IMG/VR virus record: IMGVR_UViG_3300013104_000011
Location: 1-45,376 of that record
Length of the DNA: 45,376 bases
Source of the DNA: a virus
Direction: 5' to 3' (one strand)
The position numbers and the translations under genes are program-made. Numbering within the stretch: position 1 is the first letter of the stretch; each line of letters opens with the position of its first letter. This document shows positions 14,665 to 23,678 of this stretch, piece by piece. Below the pieces are notes generated by a model. The model saw only the letters and a list, made by a program, of their open reading frames with translations. It searched no databases and had not been told where the DNA came from.

Positions 14665-15216
14665 ATGGCCGCTACTTTTGAATTCGAGGAAGATAATGGG
14701 GCCGCAGCAGGCTCTCCCGCTAAGGGTACTACCCGCACAGCGGCCCGTACCGAGGTTAACTGGAAGAATATTGATGACAGTACTACTGCCTACAGCTCTA
14801 GTCCGATAACAGCAGGTAATAATAGCTACCAGAAGAATCAGTTTGGTCACTTCTCGGGAACCTTTAACCAGATAAGTGCTGGACTTTTTGCCCACACTGC
14901 AACAGCTTTCGGAACAGGACTAACATTAAAGGGTGTACCTGCCTGTACTACAAGTGCTGGTCCTTACACCTATGTCACTCCTTCAACGACCGCTGATACT
15001 GGCCTGACCACTGATATGACCTCAGCAATAGCTATCGGCTCAGGCGTGGCTGTCTGGTTCGGTGCTACCGGCCCGGAAGCTACAGGTAAAGCCGCTTCAA
15101 TGACCACTAACCCCTGTTACACCAACTGGTTAACGACCCAGTTACAGACTACTGGCTCTGCGGCCGCTGGTGATACCGCTCAAGTAACCTTAACGCTTCA
15201 GTACAACGAGAACTAA
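14665..15216 (+). CDS. Probable virion structural protein
   Basis: 183 residues, rich in Thr, Ala, Gly and Ser and beta-prone throughout, with no charged helices, like capsid decoration or minor structural proteins. Located directly after the coat gene under its own promoter. No family recognised. It ends with a QVTLTLQYNEN strand. Confidence 0.6.
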   Translation: MAATFEFEEDNGAAAGSPAKGTTRTAARTEVNWKNIDDSTTAYSSSPITAGNNSYQKNQFGHFSGTFNQISAGLFAHTATAFGTGLTLKGVPACTTSAGPYTYVTPSTTADTGLTTDMTSAIAIGSGVAVWFGATGPEATGKAASMTTNPCYTNWLTTQLQTTGSAAAGDTAQVTLTLQYNEN

Positions 15217-15222
15217 GGAGAT

Positions 15223-15534
15223 ATGATGAAAGTATTTAACGCACGAGCTCACGAAGAACAAGAAGTAGAATGGTCAGTAGACCAGAACGGTGAGTTAGTA
15301 GCTACTTTTGAGGATAATCACTTTCTGAAATTCCCGGGCGATATTACTGAGGGAGAATTAAATAAGTACCTCAAGGAACACAATGAAGCCCACCAAGACC
15401 AAGAGGTCATCACTCCTGAGGTGGAAGCCCAGCGAAGCAAAGAATTAGAAAAAGTCACTAAATTAGCTGACAAACTTAATGGCGGTACGCCAAAGGGAGA
15501 CAAAACCAATGCCCCTTCGCAAACCAACCAATAA
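15223..15534 (+). CDS. Small structural-region protein
   Basis: 103 residues from ATG 15223 behind AAGGAG. A beta-rich N-terminus (EVEWSVDQNGELVATFEDN) and a charged helical C-terminal half. Overlaps the next gene by 26 bases. Position suggests a head or tail accessory; no family recognised. Confidence 0.62.
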   Translation: MMKVFNARAHEEQEVEWSVDQNGELVATFEDNHFLKFPGDITEGELNKYLKEHNEAHQDQEVITPEVEAQRSKELEKVTKLADKLNGGTPKGDKTNAPSQTNQ

Positions 15535-15997
15535 GATAGAGTTGGGCAAACCACAGTTGGACTGGCTCTTCGTAGCCAATTTCAGTGATGGTTCCCAGAT
15601 AAAGCAGACCCACGAGGATAAATCAGCGACCCGCAAGGACGGTACTGGTTCTGCTTTTAGTGACGTTTTAGATAGGGAGGGCGAGTTGATTGGTTTCGGG
15701 CTTGAGCACACTGATGGCAAGCAGTGGGTATTCGTAGACCTTGTTTCGGGAAACTTTATGGTTAACGGCACTCCCGTTCAGCTCCATAACCAGAACTTTG
15801 AGGCCCATAAATATCCTCTGGGACTAGTCTATTTCCGAGAAACCCGGGCAGAAAGAGATATGAGTGGTACGGTTCAGGATGATTTATCTGTAGACTATCA
15901 GAACACAGACAACAGACATTACGTTAATAAGTACTTTATCGGCTGGAAAACCGAGGTAAACGGCAAGCAGAAACAAGTTACTCTAGCGGTGGGTTAA
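15509..15997 (+). CDS. Structural-region protein of unknown function
   Basis: 162 residues. ATG 15509 is preferred over the open frame at 15479 because GGGAG lies upstream and the overlap with the previous gene is short. Beta-rich with alternating polar and hydrophobic residues (DWLFVANFSDGSQIKQTHED, KQWVFVDLVSGNFMVNG). Probably a virion protein; unrecognised. Confidence 0.62.
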   Translation: MPLRKPTNKIELGKPQLDWLFVANFSDGSQIKQTHEDKSATRKDGTGSAFSDVLDREGELIGFGLEHTDGKQWVFVDLVSGNFMVNGTPVQLHNQNFEAHKYPLGLVYFRETRAERDMSGTVQDDLSVDYQNTDNRHYVNKYFIGWKTEVNGKQKQVTLAVG

Positions 15998-16033
15998 AGT
16001 GATAGCTCCTATCTCTAATTTAGAGGGGGTGTG

Positions 16034-16231
16034 ATGGACAGATATTTAGTCTGGCATGGACGCTACTGGATGTTCCAGTTTTCACCAAGAATCTTTTTAT
16101 CCTTTGGCGTACATATAGATTTCGAATTAAAATATGTCGACTTTCATCTGGGGGCGGTGATTCTTACGTTTGGGGATATGGAGCGACAGTACACTGAATA
16201 CCGAAGCTGGGCTTCGTCTAGGGAGAAATAA
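16034..16231 (+). CDS. Small aromatic-rich protein
   Basis: 65 residues from ATG 16034 just after AGAGGGGG. Rich in Trp, Tyr and Phe (WHGRYWMFQFSPRIF, GVHIDFELKYVDFH), predicted beta. The stop overlaps the start of the 1530-residue repeat protein, so it may assist that protein. Confidence 0.58.
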   Translation: MDRYLVWHGRYWMFQFSPRIFLSFGVHIDFELKYVDFHLGAVILTFGDMERQYTEYRSWASSREK

Positions 16232-19200
16232 TGGCAACAGTAACAAAATTCGCCAATGCCAACACAGTAGTCACTACCGGCTGGACAAGCCCGACTAATG
16301 CTTACGCCGACGATGGTTCATATGCTACGGCGGCACCCGGCAAGAACTCTTCAGTAACTACTGACTACGGGTTCCCAGCCTTCACTACCTCAGATATACC
16401 CTCTGGCTCGACGATTAACTCAGTCACTGCGGAGTTCCAATATAAGACCTCAGCTACCGGAGTTACGGGTGAGCTGGTTGGCATTCAATTAAATAATAAT
16501 GGAACTTTGCTTGATTCCGAGTCGACTTTTACGCCAGCCACAGGCGACACAACCTCCACCCTGTCTAATATCACAGCTGTTGCCCAAGCCGATCTACAGA
16601 CCGCAAATCAGTTCAAAGTCAGAGTTAGAAGCGCCAAGGGCAATACCAACACCTCCGTAACTCACAGTGTCGATTATGTAAAGCTGACGGTTGACTATAA
16701 TGCTCCGCCCAACGCCCCAACCCTATCCTCTCCTGCTGATATCGCAACCGGAGTCTCCACCACCCCGGAACTAGACTTCTCGGCCACCGACCCTGATTCA
16801 GATGCTATCTCTTATGAAGTCCAAGTAGATACGGTTAATACGTTTGATAGCCAAGCGGGTAGCACAATAGACAGTTATAGTGAGACAAATCAAAGTAGTG
16901 AGACTGCGAGCTTAGGCACCATCGATACAGGGGAAGGGCAATCTTTTACGGGCAACGGCAGTGTGTTAGGTTCTGCGAAGTGGTACCTTCGAAAGACTAC
17001 ATCTGCGACAGGTAATGCAGTTGCTAAAATATACGCTCATACGGGAACTTTTGGTAGTGGCGGCACCCCGACTGGCGCTGCACTAGCTGTCTCCGGAAAT
17101 TTTGACGTTTCGACTCTCACCAGCTCGCTTCAACTCATAACTTTTACTTTTTCTGGCGCTAACCAAATCGTATTGGCTAATGGCACTCATTATTTTCTGA
17201 CGATAGAATATGGTGGAAGTGGCTTCCCCATCATTGTCGGTAAGGACACCACATCTCCAACTGCCACGGGCAACGGCGCGTTTCTGTCTGGGGGAACATG
17301 GAGCAGCGCAACAGAGGACAACTGTTTCTATGTTGTTGGGACATCGGCTCCCCTCATCGACAAACTCTCCGCCTCCGATACTGGCTTTGTTGATGTAACC
17401 AACGGAGCCGATACCGACCCCTTCGCTTCCGGTGACCAGATACAATATTTCACTGGAGTGGGTCTAGACACATATTATTTTAATGCTTCTATATCTGGCC
17501 CGACTGATGCTCAAGGAGTTTGGACTAATATTGCAAATGCTTTTGATGGCTCTACATCAACTTCGGCCACCACAAGCACGGTAGTGTCCGGCACTAGTAA
17601 CTATTTGGTGGGGACTGGGACAACTGCACCCACTTCCGGTGGAACGATAATATGGGTAAGGGCACGGGTATTTGCTGATGCTGGAACGGGTGCCACTTGG
17701 AGTAGCTACACTACTCTTTTCGTCCCCACTGGAGGCTGGACGTGGAGCAAAGTAAATGGTTTAACCGCCAAAATACGTAAGAACACTAGTGTAGGACCAA
17801 GTACAAATGTTGGGCCAGAAATATATGATGGTGCAACGCTTTTAGGAATACCTGTAAATGCAGCTTCTGGTAATAATACTGTTGCGGTTTATAGGTTAGA
17901 AGTAGAGGTAGCCTCATCTGGTGGCAGTGGGTCAACGTCACTCTCATCCGGCACTACTTATTACTGGCGAGTCAGAGGTAAAGACCCTTCGGGAAGTAAT
18001 ACTTTTGGGAGCTGGAGTTCGATTAAGAGTTTTACTACGGCTGCTGGTGGAGCTACCACAACTCAAACTATTCAGGGACTAGCCAGAATTGCTCTTATTA
18101 CTTCTAAAACTCAATTAGGCAAAGCGAGAATAACTGCTACTACCCTTAAAACCCAACTTGGTAAATCCCGTATAGGTCTAATCACCACTAAACTCCAGCA
18201 AGGGTTAGCACGAATAACAGTTCAGGCGGCCAGAACCCAACCAGGAGTTTCCCGGGTAACTGCGACCACTACAAAAACGCAAACGGGTAAAGCTTCTGTC
18301 CTTCGGACTACTTCTCAGACCCAAACAGGTAAATCTAGAATAATGATTGTAACCCAGAAGACTCAACAGGGCTTATCTCGCATCACCGCCTCTACTACGA
18401 GAACCGTACAAGGGTTGTCTCGGATTGCTGTCACTACTCTCCGCACTATTCAAGGGCTTTCACGGATTACGGCCTCTGCGACAAAGACTCAGGCCGGTAA
18501 ATCCAGGATTACGGCTACAACCCTAAGAACAACTTTAGGTAAATCAAACATTCTTAGAACTGTAACTCAGGACATAACTGGTTTAGCCCACATCAATCCA
18601 TCGACAAGCAATCTAGACACCTTAACAGATGATTTCAACGACAACTCTCTCGATTCTAGTAAATGGACTTCTGATGAGTCGGGCGGGATAACGATAGCTG
18701 AAGCTAATCAGGAAATAGAGTTCACCGTAACTACCAGTCCGGGACTCGCTGACCTCTATTCGGTAGATAACTATCAACTCTACAACTCTTATGGGTCTTT
18801 CAAGGTAGTCGATGCTGGGAATCAGAGCCTTACCGCACTAGACTTCTTCTACCAGCTGACCCCTGACGGCCTAACTAATGCTTTGTACTGGTGGATAAAT
18901 TCAGGAACTATCGAAGCTCACACCATCATAGATAACGCCGATAGCCCGATAGCCAGCGATACTTACGACTCTTCTACTATGAAGTATCTGCGTATCAGAG
19001 AATCCGGCGGTACTACTTATTGGGACTACTCACCGGATGGGGTTTCTTGGACTACCTTTGCTAGCGTAGCGAATCCGATAGACCTGTCGGCTCTACAGGT
19101 TATTGTTACGGTTGATACCTCTACTACCACTCCGTCCGGAACAGTGGTGAAGATTGATAACTTTAATCTCATTACTTCTACTCAAACTCAGCTAGGAAAA

Positions 19201-20823
19201 GCTGATATCTTAAATACTACTTCCCAAACTCTTTTGGGTAGAGCACGATTAACGGTCACCACAGTTAAGACGATTCTAGGTAAAGCTAATGTTGGAGCAA
19301 GTGCTGTTCAGAGAACAGTTACCGGATTAGCGAGAATACAGTTAACTACTATCCGAACAGTTCTAGGTAGAGCCAGGATTCAAGTTACTTCTGCTCAGAC
19401 AACTTTTGGTAAGGCTAGGATACAGTTAATAACCTCAAGGACTCAACCTGGTCAGTCTCGCATAACTGCCAGTACTACTAGAGTTCAGTTAGGACAAGCT
19501 AGAGTAACTGCTACTACTCTTAAAATCCAGGTAGGTAAGGCGGCAGTCCTCCGCACCACCTCTCAGGCTATCCCGGGGCTAGCTAGAATTACACGAACCG
19601 TAACCCAAACTATCTTAGGTAGGGCTAGGGTTCAGATTACTTCCGTAAAGACGCAGTTGGGTAGAGCACGAGTAGCTCTAATAACCTCTCAGACTATCCT
19701 GGGCCACTCTAGGATAACGGCTTCTACAAGTAAGATTCAGTTGGGCCAAGCCCGTGTAACTGCAAGCACATCCAGGACTATACAGGGTATAACCCGAGTG
19801 ACGGCTTCAGCCACTAGGACAATCTTAGGTAAAGCTTCTATTGCCTCCCTGCAGACCAAGACTATAGCTGGTACCTCCAGAGTAACCACAGTAGTTACTA
19901 AGACTACCTCTGGTAAGGCTGACATTATCAAGTCCGCCGCTAGAACTATTCTCGGTATCTCTAGGATACAACTAATCACCAGCAGGACAATACGGGGTGT
20001 TTCTCGGATAACAATCACTTCTTCCAGAACTCAACAGGGTAAATCCTTAATAACCGCCACCACTACCAGGGTACAACTTGGTAGGGCAGACATCCTAGAG
20101 GCGACCAGCAGAACTCAAACTGGTCTTTCCAGGGTCTCCCAAATCGTTAATGAGACCATCCAGGGTCTCTCAAGGCTTACAATAACTAATTCTAGGACAC
20201 AACTAGGTAGGTCCCGTGTAGAAATCGTCTCCACACGCACACAGACGGGTCTAGGACGGGTTTTGCGTACAGTTGCGTCTACCACACTGGGTCGAGCTAG
20301 AATAACGATTGTAGGGGTTCAGAATGCGTTAGGACGGGCCAGAATAACCGCAATAACCGCCCAAACCATAACTGGTAAGGCTTTTGTGGGTGCTCAGACA
20401 TCCAGAACCCAGTTAGGAAAAGCCAGGGTACAGATTAGCTCTACCCATATTCAGCTAGGAAAAGCCCGAATAGGCAAGAATATCCTGCAGGTTGTCTTGG
20501 GTAGGGCCAGGGTGACGGTAAAAAATATTAAGACTACTCTGGGTAGGGCGGCTATAGTCAACCAGGCAACCAGAATTATCCAGGGTAAAGGCTCTATAAA
20601 GAGAACTATATCCTATAGCGTGATAGGAAGAGCTAGGATAGTCCTCCCATTCCCGGCCGCTTCGCCAGTTGCCTCTGGGGTATTAGAAGGTAGAGTAGTC
20701 CCTGCCGGTAATATATCTCAGGGGCAACTACCAGGCTTCCTGCAATTTGAGGGACGCTCTCGCTTGTCGGGAAGCTTCGAGGAGGGAGACCCTGGCGAAT
20801 CCGGTAGCTTTGGAGCCCTATAA
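16231..20823 (+). CDS. Giant repeat protein, probable tail or host-contact fibre
   Basis: 1530 residues. An N-terminal beta-sandwich (1-160) is followed by a fibronectin-III-like part starting PPNAPTLSSPAD, then two further beta domains to about 605. About 13 copies of a 14-residue repeat follow (610-790; consensus [KR]TxxGx[AS]RIxxxT), then a jelly-roll domain opening DDFNDNSLDSSKW (about 797-980), then about 35 more repeats to about 1470 and a short C-terminal tail. The repeats are strictly phased at 42 bases. Such a rod of short beta repeats could form a long fibre or stalk for surface attachment. Ribosome site GGGAG. Virion role inferred from position between capsid and tail-adaptor genes. 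Confidence 0.8.
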   Translation: MATVTKFANANTVVTTGWTSPTNAYADDGSYATAAPGKNSSVTTDYGFPAFTTSDIPSGSTINSVTAEFQYKTSATGVTGELVGIQLNNNGTLLDSESTFTPATGDTTSTLSNITAVAQADLQTANQFKVRVRSAKGNTNTSVTHSVDYVKLTVDYNAPPNAPTLSSPADIATGVSTTPELDFSATDPDSDAISYEVQVDTVNTFDSQAGSTIDSYSETNQSSETASLGTIDTGEGQSFTGNGSVLGSAKWYLRKTTSATGNAVAKIYAHTGTFGSGGTPTGAALAVSGNFDVSTLTSSLQLITFTFSGANQIVLANGTHYFLTIEYGGSGFPIIVGKDTTSPTATGNGAFLSGGTWSSATEDNCFYVVGTSAPLIDKLSASDTGFVDVTNGADTDPFASGDQIQYFTGVGLDTYYFNASISGPTDAQGVWTNIANAFDGSTSTSATTSTVVSGTSNYLVGTGTTAPTSGGTIIWVRARVFADAGTGATWSSYTTLFVPTGGWTWSKVNGLTAKIRKNTSVGPSTNVGPEIYDGATLLGIPVNAASGNNTVAVYRLEVEVASSGGSGSTSLSSGTTYYWRVRGKDPSGSNTFGSWSSIKSFTTAAGGATTTQTIQGLARIALITSKTQLGKARITATTLKTQLGKSRIGLITTKLQQGLARITVQAARTQPGVSRVTATTTKTQTGKASVLRTTSQTQTGKSRIMIVTQKTQQGLSRITASTTRTVQGLSRIAVTTLRTIQGLSRITASATKTQAGKSRITATTLRTTLGKSNILRTVTQDITGLAHINPSTSNLDTLTDDFNDNSLDSSKWTSDESGGITIAEANQEIEFTVTTSPGLADLYSVDNYQLYNSYGSFKVVDAGNQSLTALDFFYQLTPDGLTNALYWWINSGTIEAHTIIDNADSPIASDTYDSSTMKYLRIRESGGTTYWDYSPDGVSWTTFASVANPIDLSALQVIVTVDTSTTTPSGTVVKIDNFNLITSTQTQLGKADILNTTSQTLLGRARLTVTTVKTILGKANVGASAVQRTVTGLARIQLTTIRTVLGRARIQVTSAQTTFGKARIQLITSRTQPGQSRITASTTRVQLGQARVTATTLKIQVGKAAVLRTTSQAIPGLARITRTVTQTILGRARVQITSVKTQLGRARVALITSQTILGHSRITASTSKIQLGQARVTASTSRTIQGITRVTASATRTILGKASIASLQTKTIAGTSRVTTVVTKTTSGKADIIKSAARTILGISRIQLITSRTIRGVSRITITSSRTQQGKSLITATTTRVQLGRADILEATSRTQTGLSRVSQIVNETIQGLSRLTITNSRTQLGRSRVEIVSTRTQTGLGRVLRTVASTTLGRARITIVGVQNALGRARITAITAQTITGKAFVGAQTSRTQLGKARVQISSTHIQLGKARIGKNILQVVLGRARVTVKNIKTTLGRAAIVNQATRIIQGKGSIKRTISYSVIGRARIVLPFPAASPVASGVLEGRVVPAGNISQGQLPGFLQFEGRSRLSGSFEEGDPGESGSFGAL
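18061..18600 (+). repeat. Coding tandem repeat, block 1 (about 13 x 42 bp)
   Basis: Degenerate 42-base units encoding the [KR]TxxGx[AS]RIxxxT motif. Codons differ strongly between units while the peptide pattern is kept, so the array is old and under protein-level selection. Confidence 0.8.
19177..20640 (+). repeat. Coding tandem repeat, block 2 (about 35 x 42 bp)
   Basis: Same 14-residue unit as block 1, in phase and without frameshifts. The unit length is constant apart from a few short insertions such as near SAVQRTVTGLARI. Confidence 0.8.
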
Positions 20824-20841
20824 GTGGTATAGTAGTAAAAT

Positions 20842-21516
20842 ATGGCGTACGACTTAGTTACTCTCAGGAATCGGGTGATGAACGATAAGCTGGATGATAC
20901 CAGTTATGACACTTCTATAATTGACCGCTTTATCAATGACACTCAACGAGAGATTTTTAATACCTATGAGCTCCCTTTCCAGGAAAAGGTATTTGCTGGT
21001 AGCCTACCATCCGGGGCTTATATTTTTACTCTGCCCTCCGATTATCAGATGACACAATCAATGGTGCTAACTAACGAAGGTTTCAGGAAAGATTTATCAC
21101 ATCAGTATGTGGACTTTAGAGACTTTAATGCCTGGTACCCCACTCCGTCTGAATATGTGGCTGGCCCCCCGGATGTCTGGACGCTTTATGGCAACCAACT
21201 CTACTTCACCCGCCCCACAGATGACGCCTACACTATAAGTCTGTTCTATTTAAAGACAGCCAAAGAACTGACGGGAGACACAGATGTCCCCGAAATCCCG
21301 GAAGCCTGGGGAGAAATATTAGTATTAGGTGCCTATTACCGAGTTCTAGAGAGAAATGAAGACTTTGACCAGGCGGCCTTTATACGAGATGGAGACTATG
21401 CGGATATGGTTGACTTAATGGTGGCTAGGTTGAGCCAGAGGCAATCTGCTTCACCATCGACAATTAGGCAGACAATGAGAAGCCAGCGTGGCAGGATACA
21501 TAGGAGTAGACGATAA
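20842..21516 (+). CDS. Tail adaptor / head-completion protein
   Basis: 224 residues. LVTLRNRVMNDKLDDTSYDTSIIDRFINDTQREIFNTYEL and the GAYYRVLERNEDFDQAAF region follow the layout of gp4/gp6-like adaptors that join portal to tail in short-tailed phages. TATAGT lies eight bases before the ATG, suggesting a promoter and near-leaderless mRNA. The C-terminal tail is basic. The stop overlaps the next start (TAATG). The next genes are the usual neighbours of such an adaptor. Confidence 0.78.
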   Translation: MAYDLVTLRNRVMNDKLDDTSYDTSIIDRFINDTQREIFNTYELPFQEKVFAGSLPSGAYIFTLPSDYQMTQSMVLTNEGFRKDLSHQYVDFRDFNAWYPTPSEYVAGPPDVWTLYGNQLYFTRPTDDAYTISLFYLKTAKELTGDTDVPEIPEAWGEILVLGAYYRVLERNEDFDQAAFIRDGDYADMVDLMVARLSQRQSASPSTIRQTMRSQRGRIHRSRR

Positions 21517-21659
21517 TGGCCCCATTTAGGTCGAAAGCCCAGCAACGATATATGTTCGCCAAACATCCGAAGATAGCTAAGCGGTGGTCTAAGATTACTA
21601 ATTTCAAGAGATTGCCTAAGCGTGTAAGAGGTGCTAAAGGCCGAAGAAAGAAGGGATAA
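21516..21659 (+). CDS. Small basic phage protein
   Basis: 47 residues, a third of them Lys or Arg: MAPFRSKAQQRYMFAKHP then an Arg/Lys-rich tail. The FRSKAQQRYMFAKHP pattern recurs in many tailed phages as a short protein of unknown role in the structural region. It starts inside the previous stop and ends one base before the next ATG. Nucleic-acid or virion binding is inferred from charge. Confidence 0.7.
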   Translation: MAPFRSKAQQRYMFAKHPKIAKRWSKITNFKRLPKRVRGAKGRRKKG

Positions 21660-23678
21660 ATGCCCTTTAGGTCAACCTTTGCTAATAGACGCCGAGTAAA
21701 GGCACCTGCTACGCAGAGTGCCACTCCTGAGGTTAAACTTGACTTAAGGGGTCTAGATTTAGTTTCCTCATACGACACAATAGTCAAGGGTAGGACTCCT
21801 TTTGCACACGATTTCCGTCTGTTCGCCCAGGAGGCCGAAGACCGCAGGGTTGCGGTTTCTTCCAGAAAAGGTTCTAGTAAGTATCTAACACCAGTAGGCC
21901 AGGCTGTATCAGTCCAAAACATCTCCACGGCTGGAGCCTCTGACCAACTAATAGGGATTAGTGATAAATGGTTGGCGATGAAGTTTATCCCCACCTCAAC
22001 TGCTCCCTTAACTCGCATAGACCTTAATCTAAAGTCTAATAACGCTTCGGGGCCACTCATAGTGGAGATTTATAATGATAGTTCTGGCTCACCCGGGACT
22101 CTATTAGCCAGTTCGGGAATTTTAAACTCCTCTATTACTTCATCGGCGGCCTATGTGGCCGCCCGTTTCGTGGAAGCTCCTAGCTTGACAAGTGGCTCTA
22201 GTTATTGGGTAGTGGTACACATGCAAGATGATGGGAGCGGCAACTATATATGGACTTCTACCACAGCTTTAACCACGGCTATGACTTCAAATAGCGGGGG
22301 ACTGTCATGGACAGCCACGACTTTCGGTCTTAACTACACAGCTTACCAGTCCGCAACCAGTTCTATACTGGGGTTGGCTCGCTTCACACCTGACACCTCG
22401 TCTAACAAAACCCTAGTGCCGATTGGCACGGGCATGTACGTGGGTAATGATGTCGCAGGTACTATGTCCACTATCGCCACATCTTTATCGGTAAACGCTA
22501 CTAATTATTACTTTGATGAAGCTGATGGTAAGATTTTCTGGGTTAATGGGTTCGATAATCCTAAATACTGGGACGGCACCACCGTCACAACCATGACTTT
22601 TACCAATCTTCCGGTTCTTAAATTAATGTGTTTCCACCAGAACTTAATGTTTGGTATCTCCGCCACCGAACCCAACAAACTGGTCTATTCAGAGGCTCCC
22701 GGCAACGATGATGGTGCAGGTAATCTATGGTATAATGCTTGGCTATCTACTTCCTTCATCTATATCCCCCATCCGAAGGCCAATGACCCAATAACGGCCA
22801 TCGTTCCCTTCCAGAATAACCTGTATATTTTTACTCGTACTGGTAAATGGACACTATTCGGCTCTGACCCGGGCTCATTCGCTCTACGAGAGGCTACTGG
22901 TCACAAGGGAGCCGTATCACAGAATGCTGTCTATGCTGACGAGAATTACATCTACTTTGTAGCCCCTGATGGAATTTACCGCTTCAACGGGAGCTCTGAT
23001 GAGAAAATCTCAGACACCGGGACTTATGGAATCCAACCAGAGTTTTCTGATATGGGCAACCTTAATAACTGCTTTGTGACCAAATGGAAAGGTTTAATTA
23101 GGATTTACTACACGCCTTCTGGTGGCTCCTACAACTCTAAGTGTCTACTGTGGCACACAACCTTCGAGGAATGGATGATAGACAATGACTCATATACCAG
23201 GTTTGCCCTGCCGTTGACAGATGGAGATGACCCGGATGCTCTACTAGAAGCGTCTTCGACCTCTCCGGCCGTTCACTATGGTGAGGTTGGCTACGATAAT
23301 ATGGGCAAGGCGATTGATTTCGAGTATGACTGCAACTATGATAATTTTGGCAACCCGGCACAGAAGAAGAGAATCCAACGTTTCTATCCCCTGCTCGAGG
23401 GAGAAGACCATGACTACACAGTCCAAGTGGGGATTGATAAAGACAGGGAAAATAACCCTGTTTATAGCGACTTTGCCTTAACGGCTACCGGCCCCAAGAT
23501 AGGCCACTTCCAGATAGGCGATGGAACTGAACTTGGCTCTTTTAACCAGTTCTCGCCCCGCCGGTTAAGAACTACGGGATTTGCCTACTACTGGCAGATA
23601 AGGATAAAGAGAAAAGCTATCAATAACCCGATACGCTTTGTTGGTTACGTGATGACCTTTAAGGGAAAGCGACTATGA
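21660..23678 (+). CDS. Tail nozzle-like protein
   Basis: 672 residues, beta-propeller-like, with repeats such as YYFDEADGKIFWVNGFDNPKYWDG, NNLYIFTRTGKWTLFGSDPG and ENYIYFVAPDGIYRFNGSSDEKI. This pattern, with a basic N-terminus and position after the adaptor, resembles the gp10/gp12-type nozzle of podovirus tails. An inserted carbohydrate-binding-like beta domain (residues about 85-235, PLIVEIYNDSSGSPGTLLAS) is also seen in the giant repeat protein (GKW...AKIYAHTGTFGSGG). It ends four bases inside the next gene. Confidence 0.75.
   Translation: MPFRSTFANRRRVKAPATQSATPEVKLDLRGLDLVSSYDTIVKGRTPFAHDFRLFAQEAEDRRVAVSSRKGSSKYLTPVGQAVSVQNISTAGASDQLIGISDKWLAMKFIPTSTAPLTRIDLNLKSNNASGPLIVEIYNDSSGSPGTLLASSGILNSSITSSAAYVAARFVEAPSLTSGSSYWVVVHMQDDGSGNYIWTSTTALTTAMTSNSGGLSWTATTFGLNYTAYQSATSSILGLARFTPDTSSNKTLVPIGTGMYVGNDVAGTMSTIATSLSVNATNYYFDEADGKIFWVNGFDNPKYWDGTTVTTMTFTNLPVLKLMCFHQNLMFGISATEPNKLVYSEAPGNDDGAGNLWYNAWLSTSFIYIPHPKANDPITAIVPFQNNLYIFTRTGKWTLFGSDPGSFALREATGHKGAVSQNAVYADENYIYFVAPDGIYRFNGSSDEKISDTGTYGIQPEFSDMGNLNNCFVTKWKGLIRIYYTPSGGSYNSKCLLWHTTFEEWMIDNDSYTRFALPLTDGDDPDALLEASSTSPAVHYGEVGYDNMGKAIDFEYDCNYDNFGNPAQKKRIQRFYPLLEGEDHDYTVQVGIDKDRENNPVYSDFALTATGPKIGHFQIGDGTELGSFNQFSPRRLRTTGFAYYWQIRIKRKAINNPIRFVGYVMTFKGKRL

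Noticed and set aside
18061-20640. Tandem repeats as a non-coding satellite
   Set aside because: The 42-bp periodicity keeps frame and amino-acid pattern over the whole length with silent variation, so it is protein-coding.
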